In this document: piece after piece, positions 16,002 to 23,757 of the stretch
Numbering within the stretch: the first letter of the stretch is position 1
Layout: each line of letters begins with the position of its first letter
Assembly: GCF_001592935.1 (NCBI RefSeq)
Contig: NZ_LRDB01000011.1
Coordinates: forward strand, 1-49,926
DNA length: 49,926 nucleotides
Reading direction: 5' to 3'
Source of the DNA: Roseivirga echinicomitans
GTDB taxonomy: Bacteria > Bacteroidota > Bacteroidia > Cytophagales > Cyclobacteriaceae
Program-made: the position numbers and the translations under genes
Notes under the pieces: model-generated
The model's input: the letters and a program-made list of their open reading frames with translations, nothing else
Told to the model about the DNA's origin: nothing
Database searches by the model: none

Positions 16002-17339
16002 CTACTTCTTTGTTCTCACCAAAATCAATTCCTCTTGTGGGGCGATTAAGTACGCTGCACCATTGGCCGTAATTACTGCCATTTCTTCCACAGAGATAGT
16101 TTTTTCGGTTCCATCCTCGCGCTTCCAAGCGTGGAAACCATCGAAGGCAAAGGTCATCCCTTCTTTTAATAATTTGGTAGAAACAGTCCGTACTCGGGTT
16201 GACATACCACCGCCTAAGCTTGGCCCAACATCGTGCGCTACATAACCCACCGGATGCCCCGTACTCCATGGCACATTTTCAGATTTAGCTTCTTGCATTA
16301 ACAGGCGTTGCGCTCTATCCACCTCTGCTCCTGTAGCTCCGGGTTTCATGGCATTAAATGCGGCTCTATTTCCTGCTTTGCTGCTGTTCCAGTAAAATTG
16401 AATTTCTTCTGGAGCCGTTTCTTCCCCGTCCTTCAATACATAAGCAAACCGCTGAATATCGCTTACCCAGCGGTTATAAACCTTGATGCCGAAATCTATT
16501 TGTATTACATCGCCAGGCATAATTACTTTGTCGGTAGCATGAGAATGCCCACGATCTGGCCCCGAATTTACATTTGGATTTTGGTCAGCAGCCCAACCAT
16601 CCGTAACTCCATATTCAGCCATTTTTTGCTTTAAAAATCTGGCAATATCGGCATCGGTAGATTTTCCTGGAATGATTTGTTCGTAAGCCTCCACTTGCCA
16701 TTCGGCTGTTAATTTTGCAGCCTTTTTAAGTACCTCTACCTCTTCAGGTAGTTTTATAGAAAGCCATTCATAGATTAAATCAGTAGACGAAACGAGTTTC
16801 TTACTTTCGGCTCCTAGTAAACCTTCTAAGCTCATGCGTTGCGTATAAGTTAGTCCATCGGCCATTGAGTTGCTGCTCGAAGAGTTAACTGCTACGCGGC
16901 TGAAATTTTTCTCTTTAATAAAATCGGCAGCCATGCCCATTGCCGAACTTCCAGATACTTTCACAACTTCATCATGTATGTCCATTTCATCCAAAGCAGT
17001 GGCTTCGCCTGAAGGAGAAAATACTTTGGAATGAAAACCATCGGCATCTCTATAAAATAAAAAGGCAGCGGTTCCACCTGCATTTTCACCGCCAACATGG
17101 TCAGCAATTGGGTCATTGTTGTTTTCTCTACACACCACCAACCAGCAATCTACATTGGCAGCTTCCATGGCTTGTGGCAGCAATTGATTGATCCGTTGTT
17201 TTCTGATTTCTGGCCAAGGACTTTCACCCCAATATGCCTCTGGATTAATGGCTGTGGTGTTTTCTTCTTTCGGTACGCAAGAGGATAATGTCACGAACGT
17301 AAGCATCAGAAGGAGTATCGGTGTTTTGGTAGAAATCAT
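16002..17339 (-). CDS. Secreted M24-family (Xaa-Pro dipeptidase-like) metallopeptidase
   Basis: 445 aa from the ATG at 17339; an alternative ATG lies at 17357. The leader LLMLTFVTLSSC ends in a good lipobox, so it is an envelope lipoprotein. The pita-bread domain occupies the C-terminal half and shows all metal ligands: VIQIDFGIKV and VSDIQRFAYV (two Asp), GHPVGYVAHDVG (His), and ISVEEMAV (Glu). Upstream is the usual creatinase-like N-domain. Expected to cleave Xaa-Pro dipeptides or peptides, adding to the extracytoplasmic peptidases of this region. Its 3' end abuts module D repeats. Confidence 0.92.
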   Translation of the reverse strand: MISTKTPILLLMLTFVTLSSCVPKEENTTAINPEAYWGESPWPEIRKQRINQLLPQAMEAANVDCWLVVCRENNNDPIADHVGGENAGGTAAFLFYRDADGFHSKVFSPSGEATALDEMDIHDEVVKVSGSSAMGMAADFIKEKNFSRVAVNSSSSNSMADGLTYTQRMSLEGLLGAESKKLVSSTDLIYEWLSIKLPEEVEVLKKAAKLTAEWQVEAYEQIIPGKSTDADIARFLKQKMAEYGVTDGWAADQNPNVNSGPDRGHSHATDKVIMPGDVIQIDFGIKVYNRWVSDIQRFAYVLKDGEETAPEEIQFYWNSSKAGNRAAFNAMKPGATGAEVDRAQRLLMQEAKSENVPWSTGHPVGYVAHDVGPSLGGGMSTRVRTVSTKLLKEGMTFAFDGFHAWKREDGTEKTISVEEMAVITANGAAYLIAPQEELILVRTKK

Positions 17340-17457
17340 GGTAAAGCGGTTTATCATAATTCTAAAAATAATATAGATTTTCGGTTTTACCCTTTCCGAC
17401 TGTAACGTTTTAGAAAAATGCACTCTCCGCCTACTACCCCCTTGTTTCCACCCTTAA

Positions 17458-17516
17458 GCCACCTAACAACTTGTGTTTCGGGAAAGATCTCCGAAGTCTC
17501 GGAGCAGGGTGACTTA
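17458..17516. repeat. Partial module C with 16-bp palindrome
   Basis: GCCACCTAACAACTTGTGTT starts as in module C, but the usual GGATCCCTACAGGGAT is replaced by a segment with CTCCGAAGTCTCGGAG (17489-17504). The remaining sequence up to 17628 has no recognisable element apart from a possible promoter region. Confidence 0.7.
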
Positions 17517-17628
17517 GCATGAGCGCTTGGCACCTAGTTTTGCTGCAACACTGTCGCTGGCTTTATGATTGGTGATAATTATAACAAAGGCATTAACTTA
17601 CTTACCGTTTGAAACGTAACTACTTTTT

Positions 17629-18351
17629 ATGAAAACCATCCTTTTAGCCCTAAGTGTTTCGCTCCTATTTTGGTCATGTGACACTAAGCCAACCGTGGTT
17701 TATCCTACGGATGACAATGGACAAGTGGGCGAGCAAGCACTGATTGTAGACAGCACTTTAGTGCTTACAGGCGACCTCCCTGTCTATTTTGACAGCACCG
17801 ATTACCTGCTCTTTCCCATTGGAGAAATTCGGGTTTCGAGTCGCGCGGGAAGCAAGCTTTATTTAGGGTCGGGAGGTTCAGGGGACTTCTCCTTTTCAAG
17901 TGGCTATTTAAGTGGAAGTTCCTATACCGGCAGCTTGAGTAAAATCATGATTCAGCATTTAGACTCTTCCAATTTCAGACCTATTACGGAGCAGCATCTT
18001 AAAATCAGAAGCTTCCAGTTTTTGGAATCCATCCGCAAGAAAACCGGTCAACAACTGGTGGTCATGACCGTCACCGACAGAGACACCAACAATGATGGCA
18101 AACTTACGAATGATGATATTGAGTCGCTTTACTTATCACATCTGAGTGGCCAGAATTTTAAGAAACTAACCTTCGAACTTCAAGAACTACTAGATTGGAA
18201 GATTTTGATCGTCAACAAACGTTTGTACTTCCGCACTTTAGAAGACATTGATAAGAATGGCGAATTCGACAAGAAAGATAAGATCCATCACTTCTTAATT
18301 GACCTCACTGACCCTGATTTTAAAGTGGTTGAGTATAATTCGTTGGGGTAA
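17629..18351 (+). CDS. Hypothetical lipoprotein with EF-hand-like loops
   Basis: 240 aa. The leader LLALSVSLLFWSC ends in a lipobox (Cys17). No family is recognised. Two acidic loops resemble EF-hand or dockerin calcium sites: DRDTNNDGKLTNDDIE (about residues 151-166) has Asp or Asn at every expected position, and DIDKNGEFDKKDKI (about 205-218) is a second, looser copy. A glycine/serine-rich stretch lies at about 84-105. A calcium-binding surface protein is an inference. It stands alone between repeat clusters. Confidence 0.75.
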   Translation: MKTILLALSVSLLFWSCDTKPTVVYPTDDNGQVGEQALIVDSTLVLTGDLPVYFDSTDYLLFPIGEIRVSSRAGSKLYLGSGGSGDFSFSSGYLSGSSYTGSLSKIMIQHLDSSNFRPITEQHLKIRSFQFLESIRKKTGQQLVVMTVTDRDTNNDGKLTNDDIESLYLSHLSGQNFKKLTFELQELLDWKILIVNKRLYFRTLEDIDKNGEFDKKDKIHHFLIDLTDPDFKVVEYNSLG

Positions 18352-18374
18352 CAGCCATTAGCCGCCATTGGCCC

Positions 18375-18407
18375 ATTGGTCAGACCACTTGGAGTGGTCT
18401 GACCAAT
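18375..18407. terminator. Perfect 15-bp hairpin downstream of the EF-hand lipoprotein gene
   Basis: ATTGGTCAGACCACT and AGTGGTCTGACCAAT pair fully around a three-base TGG loop, 23 nt after the stop codon. There is no T-run, so it is not a standard intrinsic terminator; it may protect the 3' end or be part of the surrounding repeat field. Confidence 0.6.
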
Positions 18408-18469
18408 TAGCAAGCTACCCCTCCGCCCTTTTTGGTGTTCTTCAGGCTGACCGAGAATTTTTTTCCGCC

Positions 18470-18583
18470 CTTGTTGGTGTTCTTCACCAACAAGCCACCT
18501 AACAACTTGTGTTTCGGGAAAGGATCCCTACAGGGATGACTGAGTAGCAGACGGATCCTGAGCCAGGCTCAGGATGACGGTCT
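18470..18583. repeat. Intergenic repeat modules B and C, copy 3
   Basis: B hairpin at 18470-18494, then C at 18498-18583. A decayed B copy (CGCCCTTTTTGGTGTTCTTC) lies just upstream, at about 18424-18443. In C the loop of the second hairpin differs by one base from copy 1. Confidence 0.78.
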
Positions 18584-18602
18584 AAAAAAAGCCCAATCGG
18601 AG

Positions 18603-18735
18603 CGTCATTCTGATGAACCTGAAGCATAGCGTAAGGTGAAGAAAGAATCTGTCAGTTCTTGACAGCCGAGGCCTTGAACAGACAGATTCTTTCATTTTAG
18701 CCCGATTATCATCGGCCTAAAATTTCAGAATGACG
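18603..18735. repeat. Palindromic repeat, variant copy A3 with replaced arm
   Basis: The left half matches A1 almost exactly. The inner arms GAAAGAATCTGTC and GACAGATTCTTTC are perfect, with a T-A pair at the covarying position. Past that, the right arm departs: the expected CTTCCTCG...TCATCAG is replaced by a different hairpin, ATTTTAGCCCGAT-TATC-ATCGGCCTAAAAT, before rejoining at CAGAATGACG. Confidence 0.8.
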
Positions 18736-18809
18736 GTTAGTTTTGGTTATCTGTGTTACTAAAAACACCTCCGTAACCCTTAAGTTAGGAGACCGTTACT
18801 AGGGTGGAC

Positions 18810-19976
18810 ATGAAAAAAACCATCATAGTAATCATCAGTCTATTCACCGTTCTTTATTTACAAGCGCAAAAGGCAGAAACAAATAACATCGTTGGGACGA
18901 ATCATTTTATCGACTCTGAGATTTTAGAAGAAACAAAGCAAATCCAAGTCTACCTTCCTCCAGGCTATTCCGAAACAGACAAAGACTACCCCGTTCTCTA
19001 TTTACTAGATGGTCAACAGCTTTTCACTTATGCCGTGAGCTTAAGTAACACTTTCAAGCAGTTCGATTTAACCCCTGATTTTATCATCGTGGGTATCAAC
19101 ACCCCCTACCGTCAGCGTTATGCCAATTATATCAATGGAACGGATAACTTCATTGGGTTTATGGGGAAAGAGCTAATCCCTTATGTTGAGAAAAGCTTTC
19201 GCGTAAATGATGAAAAACTCCTTTTTGGTTGGCAATATGCCGGAAGTCTTGGATTCGATATTATGCTCAACAAGACGATTCCATTTGATGCTTATTTTAT
19301 CGCAAGCCCCTTCCCCATTAAAGATAAAGTCGCTGCCTTGGATAGCATCACAATTACAAACAAGGCCCTTTATTTCGCTGTGAGCCCAAATGAATACGAA
19401 GTAAATCATGGCACCAATAAATTGGACTCACTGCTTTCCATCAAAAAAATTAGTGGCTTAGACTGGTCATACTTTGAGCTTGTCAACGAAGAGCATCAGT
19501 CTACGGCCTACCCCACACTCTACCACAGCCTTAGGACGTACTTTAAGTATTACCCAGAATTTCAAGTAAACAACCTTCAAGCCTTTATAGGCAATGGGGG
19601 CTTAGAATATGCTTATGCACATACCAAGCAGCGGGCGCTTATTTATGGAGCGCCACCCGAACTGCCCACATGGTCTAAGTATACCATTATCCGCAGTGCT
19701 ATTAGAGCGGAGGATTATCCCTATTTCGAAAGCTTTGCAAACACCTTTTTTTCGGATGAATTCATCAGGGATTTAGGGAATCGAGCATTGGACATTGTGA
19801 ATTATTACGAAGCCCATGCAGCGTACAATAAGGCTATCGAAATATATAAGTCTCTGCTGATAGACTCCCCAGATTCGGAGTCACTTCTAACAAGAACAGG
19901 AAATGCTTATTTGGCTTTGGGCAACAAGGTTGAAGCGGATAAGTATTTCAAAAGGGCTAAAGAGGTTACGAAGTAG
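18810..19976 (+). CDS. Exported esterase-fold protein with TPR tail; likely lacks catalytic serine
   Basis: 388 aa from the ATG at 18810, with a signal peptide ending YLQAQ. Residues about 25-270 match the esterase D / enterochelin-esterase-like alpha-beta hydrolase fold: IQVYLPPGYSETDKDYPVLY, LLDGQQLF, PDFIIVGI and a C-terminal EEHQSTAYPTLYHSLR holding the usual His. At the nucleophile elbow, where relatives read GHSxGG, this protein reads FGWQYAGSLG, so the Ser is replaced by Gln. A shifted AGSLG reading is possible but fits less well. The last 70 or so residues are TPR-like (IVNYYEAHAAYNKAIEIYK). A binding or scaffold role is likelier than esterase activity. Confidence 0.82.
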   Translation: MKKTIIVIISLFTVLYLQAQKAETNNIVGTNHFIDSEILEETKQIQVYLPPGYSETDKDYPVLYLLDGQQLFTYAVSLSNTFKQFDLTPDFIIVGINTPYRQRYANYINGTDNFIGFMGKELIPYVEKSFRVNDEKLLFGWQYAGSLGFDIMLNKTIPFDAYFIASPFPIKDKVAALDSITITNKALYFAVSPNEYEVNHGTNKLDSLLSIKKISGLDWSYFELVNEEHQSTAYPTLYHSLRTYFKYYPEFQVNNLQAFIGNGGLEYAYAHTKQRALIYGAPPELPTWSKYTIIRSAIRAEDYPYFESFANTFFSDEFIRDLGNRALDIVNYYEAHAAYNKAIEIYKSLLIDSPDSESLLTRTGNAYLALGNKVEADKYFKRAKEVTK

Positions 19977-19977
19977 A

Positions 19978-20403
19978 GTGACTTATAGCAAGCAATGGTG
20001 CTCAGTTTTTATCATAATCGACCAGTGAAGCGTCTAAACTTATTACGCCCTTTCAGGGCTTAATTAACCTTATATTGAATCAGGAATGGGTTGCACCCAT
20101 TCCTAGGATATTTCGCCCCGTTGGGGCTTTTGGCTTGCTATTATTTAGCTTATCCCTGTTTTATGAACTGAGGGACTTCACTTCAACCAGCCCTGAAAGG
20201 GCGTAATAACTAAACGAAGGGTGCAACCCTTCGTAAACCGACCCACACCTTTACAGAAGTCCTGTAAGGACGATACATAACTCAGCGTACTTTCACCAAC
20301 AAGCCGCCAACGATTTGTGTTTCGGGAAAATTCCGAAGCCTCGGAACCTACAGGGATTACTGTCCTTAGCGGTGGGCAATAATCCATAAAGTCTTCTTAC
20401 CTT
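19978..20403. repeat. Long multi-hairpin repeat R, copy 1
   Basis: Shares most of its length with copy 2 at 21570-21967. It contains a series of hairpins: ATTACGCCCTTTCAGGGCT at 20042-20060 pairs with AGCCCTGAAAGGGCGTAAT at 20189-20207 (perfect 19-bp inverted pair); between them are GAATGGGTTGCACCCATTC and CGCCCCGTTGGGGC; after them CGAAGGGTGCAACCCTTCG and GTCCTGTAAGGAC. A half B module and a TTCCGAAGCCTCGGAA palindrome (20331-20346) follow. The shared tail ends around TCTTACCTTT. No gene is present. Confidence 0.85.
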
Positions 20404-20495
20404 TTCCACAGCCCTTTTTAAAATAAATCACAATTCTGCTGTCATATTTTTTCAATCCAGCCCACTAACCGAGTAGAGTGCTAAAAAAACACAAA

Positions 20496-20996
20496 ATGCA
20501 GAGAAAGGTAAAACCCACTTTTGATCAAACCCTTGAGGACAACAAGGTCAGAATTTATAGAATTTGTAAGATCTATGCTGTTGCTCCGATTGAACCAGAA
20601 GACCTTTTTCAGGAAGTAACACTTCACATTTGGCGGGCTTTTCCAACGTTTGAGGGCAAATCTAATGTAAGCACATGGATCTATAGAATTGCCTTAAATG
20701 TCTGCATGAATGCGAAAAGCAAGCTGGAGAATGCTAACGAAAAAACGATCCGATTAGAGGCCATACAATTTGAACCCGTAGCTTCAATTCCAGATACTGA
20801 GCACCAAGAAAAATATAAAGCGCTGCATGACTGTATCCATGTACTGAATACTGTAGATCAGTCTATTGTGATTTTATCCTTGGATGAACTGTCGTATAAA
20901 GAAATAGCGAAGATCACTGGATTGACAGCAAATCACATTGCTGTCAAAATGAAAAGAATCAAAAAATACTACTCAACTGTATCACTACTAAATTAA
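20496..20996 (+). CDS. ECF-like RNA polymerase sigma factor
   Basis: 166 aa from the ATG at 20496; a GTG 18 bp upstream is also in frame. Region 2 is seen in EPEDLFQEVTLHIWRAFPTFEGKSNVSTWIYRIALN (residues 37-72 approximately), with the DLFQEV and W-I-Y-R-I-A-x-N signatures. Region 4 is seen in LDELSYKEIAKITGLTANHI followed by a basic VKMKRIKKYY. It directs RNA polymerase to a specific promoter set; the target is unknown. It is 6 bp upstream of a small partner gene and lies between direct repeats R1 and R2. Confidence 0.92.
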   Translation: MQRKVKPTFDQTLEDNKVRIYRICKIYAVAPIEPEDLFQEVTLHIWRAFPTFEGKSNVSTWIYRIALNVCMNAKSKLENANEKTIRLEAIQFEPVASIPDTEHQEKYKALHDCIHVLNTVDQSIVILSLDELSYKEIAKITGLTANHIAVKMKRIKKYYSTVSLLN

Positions 20997-21002
20997 AATA
21001 AG

Positions 21003-21299
21003 ATGGCTAATAAAGAACAGAAATTCGAATGGGAGGAATTAAAAGACATCTGGGTGAACTCCGCTCAAACAAAGAAGATTAATATTCAAATGTCTAGCTT
21101 ATTGGATGAGCTCAAAGGGAAAGTTAGTCAGTTCGAAAAAAATTCGATCAAATCTGATGTAGCGACACTAAAAACCCATTGGGTGCAATTTAAAGGCATG
21201 ACAAGTCAGTTTGAAAAGGACTCGATCAATAAGGATATGGCTAGAATTACTACCCTACTTAGAAAGTTTCTCAACCTATTTAAAAGGAATAAGGAGTAG
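21003..21299 (+). CDS. Small cytoplasmic partner of the sigma factor, with internal duplication
   Basis: 98 aa, no signal peptide and no membrane helix. The N-terminus (FEWEELKDIWVNS) resembles small proteins found after sigma factors in Bacteroidota, in which membrane helices usually follow; here instead a 20-residue segment is repeated: VSQFEKNSIKSDVATLKTHW (41-60) and TSQFEKDSINKDMARITTLL (67-86). The C-terminus is a basic amphipathic helix (LRKFLNLFKRNKE). An anti-sigma or sigma-modulating role is inferred from position only (6-bp gap, same strand). What the duplication does is unknown. Confidence 0.7.
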   Translation: MANKEQKFEWEELKDIWVNSAQTKKINIQMSSLLDELKGKVSQFEKNSIKSDVATLKTHWVQFKGMTSQFEKDSINKDMARITTLLRKFLNLFKRNKE

Positions 21300-21336
21300 T
21301 TACTTTCCGTTGCGCGGGTTTCAGGGTTCTAATGTT

Positions 21337-21515
21337 TGTTCGGAGTAGCAGACGCTCCGAAGCTTCGGAGCTTTCTTCCTCGTGCCTCGTCTCCGAAACT
21401 TCGGAGAGGATGACTGTTTAAAAAAGCCCAATCGGAGCGTCATGCCGCCCGTGAAACTTCGGGGTACTCGCTATCCCTCAAATTAACGCTTTGCGTTTCG
21501 CTGCGTTCTCTGCGG
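21337..21515. repeat. Mosaic of A-arm, 16-bp palindromes and module D, copy 3
   Basis: CTCCGAAGCTTCGGAG, a perfect 16-bp palindrome (21355-21370), is followed by CTTTCTTCCTCGTGCCTCGT, the right arm of family A, then by CTCCGAAACTTCGGAG (21391-21406), then module D (21420-21515). The left arm of A is missing. No gene is visible between 21300 and 22022. Confidence 0.78.
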
Positions 21516-21569
21516 TTAGTTTGGTAATTCAAGCTGGTTATCTGTGTTTCTGAAAAAGACCCTTACAGG

Positions 21570-21967
21570 GTGACTTATAGCAAGCTTGGTGCTCTACTTT
21601 TATCATAAAAAACAGTGAATAGTCTAAACCTATTACGCCCTTTCAGGGCTTAATTAACCTTATATTGAATCAGGAATGGGTTGCACCCATTCCTTGGATA
21701 TTTCGCCCCGTTGGGGCTTTTGGTTTACTATTATTTAGCTTGTCATTGTTGAATGAACAAAGGAATTTCGCTTTAGCCAGCCCTGAAAGGGCGCAATAAC
21801 AAAACGAAGGGTGAAACCCTTCGTTAACCGAACCATACCTTTATGGAAGTCCTGTAAGGACGATGCATAGCTTTGCGTTCTTCGCCCTTGTTGGTGTTCT
21901 TCACCAACAAGCCGCCAACCAACTGTTCTTAGCGGTGTGCAATAATCCAGAAACTATTCTTACCTTC
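21570..21967. repeat. Long multi-hairpin repeat R, copy 2
   Basis: Same hairpin order as copy 1: ATTACGCCCTTTCAGGGCT at 21632-21650 against AGCCCTGAAAGGGCGCAAT at 21779-21797 (one change, making a G-T type mismatch), with the other hairpins retained. A full B hairpin lies at 21887-21911, and the tail GCAATAATCCAGAAA...TCTTACC matches copy 1. It is in the same orientation as copy 1, with the start offset by about 1.59 kb, enclosing the sigma locus. Confidence 0.85.
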
Positions 21968-22022
21968 TACTCATCTCATCTCTGAGGTTTTTAGGGGTGT
22001 AAAGTAACAACAAGATTTATTT

Positions 22023-22427
22023 ATGAAGTATTCAACCAAAGCAGACTCGTCTTCAAAAAACAAGGCCTCGATTAAGGTGAAGCAATCAGACATCGCTTTT
22101 GGGATTACACCCGAAACGGCTGATAGTTTACCTAACCCAGCTGAATTGTTTTTGGGTTCCTTTTCCGCCTGCATTCTTAAAAATGTGGAGCGTTTTTCTG
22201 TGATGATGAAGTTTGAATACAGCCATGCGGAAATAACCGTGAATGCAACACGACTGGAAAAGCCACCAAGAATGGACGAAATCAATTATGAATTGAAGGT
22301 GTACAGTCAAGATGAGAGTCTGAATATTGATCTACTCAAAAAGAATATTGAAAAATTTGGGACGATATTTAACACTGCGAAATTAGCCTGTTCTATCACT
22401 GGCGAAGTCAAGAAAATAGCCGAATAG
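22023..22427 (+). CDS. OsmC family peroxide-resistance-type protein
   Basis: 134 aa, cytoplasmic. The OsmC/Ohr fold is supported by PNPAELFLGSFSACILKNVERF, which holds the first reactive Cys (about residue 50), and TAKLACSITGEV, with the second Cys near the C-terminus (about 125). These two cysteines normally reduce organic hydroperoxides. The first Lys-rich strand KASIKVKQSDIAFG fits the fold. I cannot separate OsmC from the YhfA-type subgroup. It is monocistronic, with repeat R2 directly upstream. Confidence 0.88.
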   Translation: MKYSTKADSSSKNKASIKVKQSDIAFGITPETADSLPNPAELFLGSFSACILKNVERFSVMMKFEYSHAEITVNATRLEKPPRMDEINYELKVYSQDESLNIDLLKKNIEKFGTIFNTAKLACSITGEVKKIAE

Positions 22428-22503
22428 AATATCTAAATAAGGGGCACCCGCGCCCTACCATACATTTACTAAAACCATTTTGATACATTTATTAAAAAAT
22501 CAA

Positions 22504-23037
22504 ATGGACAACGACATCACCAACCTGTTAACCGCCAAATCAGAACACATCAGGAAGCTTCAGAGCATTGTAAAAAAGGCAATCGAAGATGAAACCTTAA
22601 TTACCACTAACCTTTTAAATCCACCTAAAGAGATTCTCTCTACAGGGCAAAGCATTTCAGATAAAGTCGCCAAGTTTGGCGGCAGTTGGGCATTCATTAT
22701 TACATTCTTTGCTATACTCATTGTTTGGATTCTCTTTAATACACTGACTCCCATCCGCGATAATTTCGATCCCTATCCATTCATATTAATGAACCTCATT
22801 CTTTCTTGTATTGCGGCACTGCAAGCTCCAGTAATTATGATGAGCCAAAACAGACAGGAGGAAAAAGACAGGAAACGCGGTGAAAATGACTACCTCATTA
22901 ACTTAAAAGCGGAATTAGAAATTAAGGCGCTGAACGAAAAAATTGACCTTTTGATGGAAGAACAAATACAAACACTGTTTGAAAGTCAAGCGCTACAACT
23001 AGAACTGTTGAAAAAGATTGATCAGAGACAGGGATGA
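22504..23037 (+). CDS. DUF1003 family membrane protein
   Basis: 177 aa from the ATG at 22504; TTG 22480 would add eight residues. The DUF1003 core is visible: ISDKVAKFGGSWAFIITFF, two membrane helices (FIITFFAILIVWILFNTL and FILMNLILSCIAALQAPVIM), and the SQNRQEEKDRKRGENDY segment that typifies the family. A C-terminal coiled-coil-like helix (LKAELEIKALNEKIDLLMEE) follows. The family is poorly characterised; some members are called cyclic-nucleotide-binding-associated proteins. Function unknown. Confidence 0.88.
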   Translation: MDNDITNLLTAKSEHIRKLQSIVKKAIEDETLITTNLLNPPKEILSTGQSISDKVAKFGGSWAFIITFFAILIVWILFNTLTPIRDNFDPYPFILMNLILSCIAALQAPVIMMSQNRQEEKDRKRGENDYLINLKAELEIKALNEKIDLLMEEQIQTLFESQALQLELLKKIDQRQG

Positions 23038-23239
23038 GATTATTATCGTGGGCTTTTGATAAAGTTAGAACTCAGGTTCTTGCTCTTAAACACAAGTTTC
23101 TCACCATCTACTGATCTAAGGGTGAACATCAGAGCGAGTTTAATGTTCTAATGTTTATTGGAAGTAGCAGACATATCCTGAACTCTCAAGCTTCGGGATC
23201 AGGGTAACAGCCCTATCTATGGAATTCGTAAATTGAAAC

Positions 23240-23746
23240 ATGAGCAGAGGATTTGTTAAAGAAGACGATCAGGAAGAAATACCTCTTGTACCCGCAAGAG
23301 TCAACTTACCGGAAGGCGTAACCAATTATGTTACTCAGGTGGGTATGGATGAACTTTTGGAAGAAAAACAGAAGCTTATCGATGAGAAAGACCAGCTGGG
23401 GCTTACGAGTGAAAACGAAAAACGAATTGCGGTCAATCATATCAACGCAAAGCTGCAATTGCTGAATAACAGAATTTCTACCGCAAAGCTTATAGAACTA
23501 GAAGAGCAGCCAAAACATGAAGTACGGTTCGGTGCTTGGGTAACTTTAAAAATAGGTACCCAAACCAAACTCCAGCGCTATCAGATTGTGGGTGTAGACG
23601 AAGCTGATATTTCTAAAGGAAAGATTTCATTCATTTCACCCATTGCTCAAATATTGACAAACAAGAAAGTTGGAGAAAAAGCCATATTAAAGTTGGCAAA
23701 AGAAGATCGGGTATTTGAGATTATGAAGATTGACTATACACTGTAG
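23240..23746 (+). CDS. GreA/GreB family transcription elongation factor
   Basis: 168 aa. The start MSRGFVKEDDQEEIPLVPAR with LPEGVTNYVT is the common N-terminus of the Bacteroidota Gre-like factor. A coiled-coil (LLEEKQKLIDEKDQLGLTSE... ) and a C-terminal FKBP-like domain (VRFGAWVTLKIGTQTKLQRY, ISFISPIAQ, LTNKKVGEKAI) follow. Such factors enter the RNA polymerase secondary channel and rescue backtracked complexes. The paralogue type cannot be fixed, so no gene symbol is given. The leader shares GTAAATTGAA with the antitoxin gene at 14752. Confidence 0.88.
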   Translation: MSRGFVKEDDQEEIPLVPARVNLPEGVTNYVTQVGMDELLEEKQKLIDEKDQLGLTSENEKRIAVNHINAKLQLLNNRISTAKLIELEEQPKHEVRFGAWVTLKIGTQTKLQRYQIVGVDEADISKGKISFISPIAQILTNKKVGEKAILKLAKEDRVFEIMKIDYTL

Positions 23747-23757
23747 GGACAATTCGG

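Noticed and set aside
19978-20403. Possible rRNA/tRNA or group II intron because of many hairpins
   Set aside because: No cloverleaf, no rRNA signature and no reverse transcriptase gene; a second copy at 21570 shows it is a dispersed repeat.
14219-21967. Intact insertion sequence or prophage explaining the repeats
   Set aside because: No transposase, integrase or phage gene is found in this interval; repeats are non-autonomous at best.
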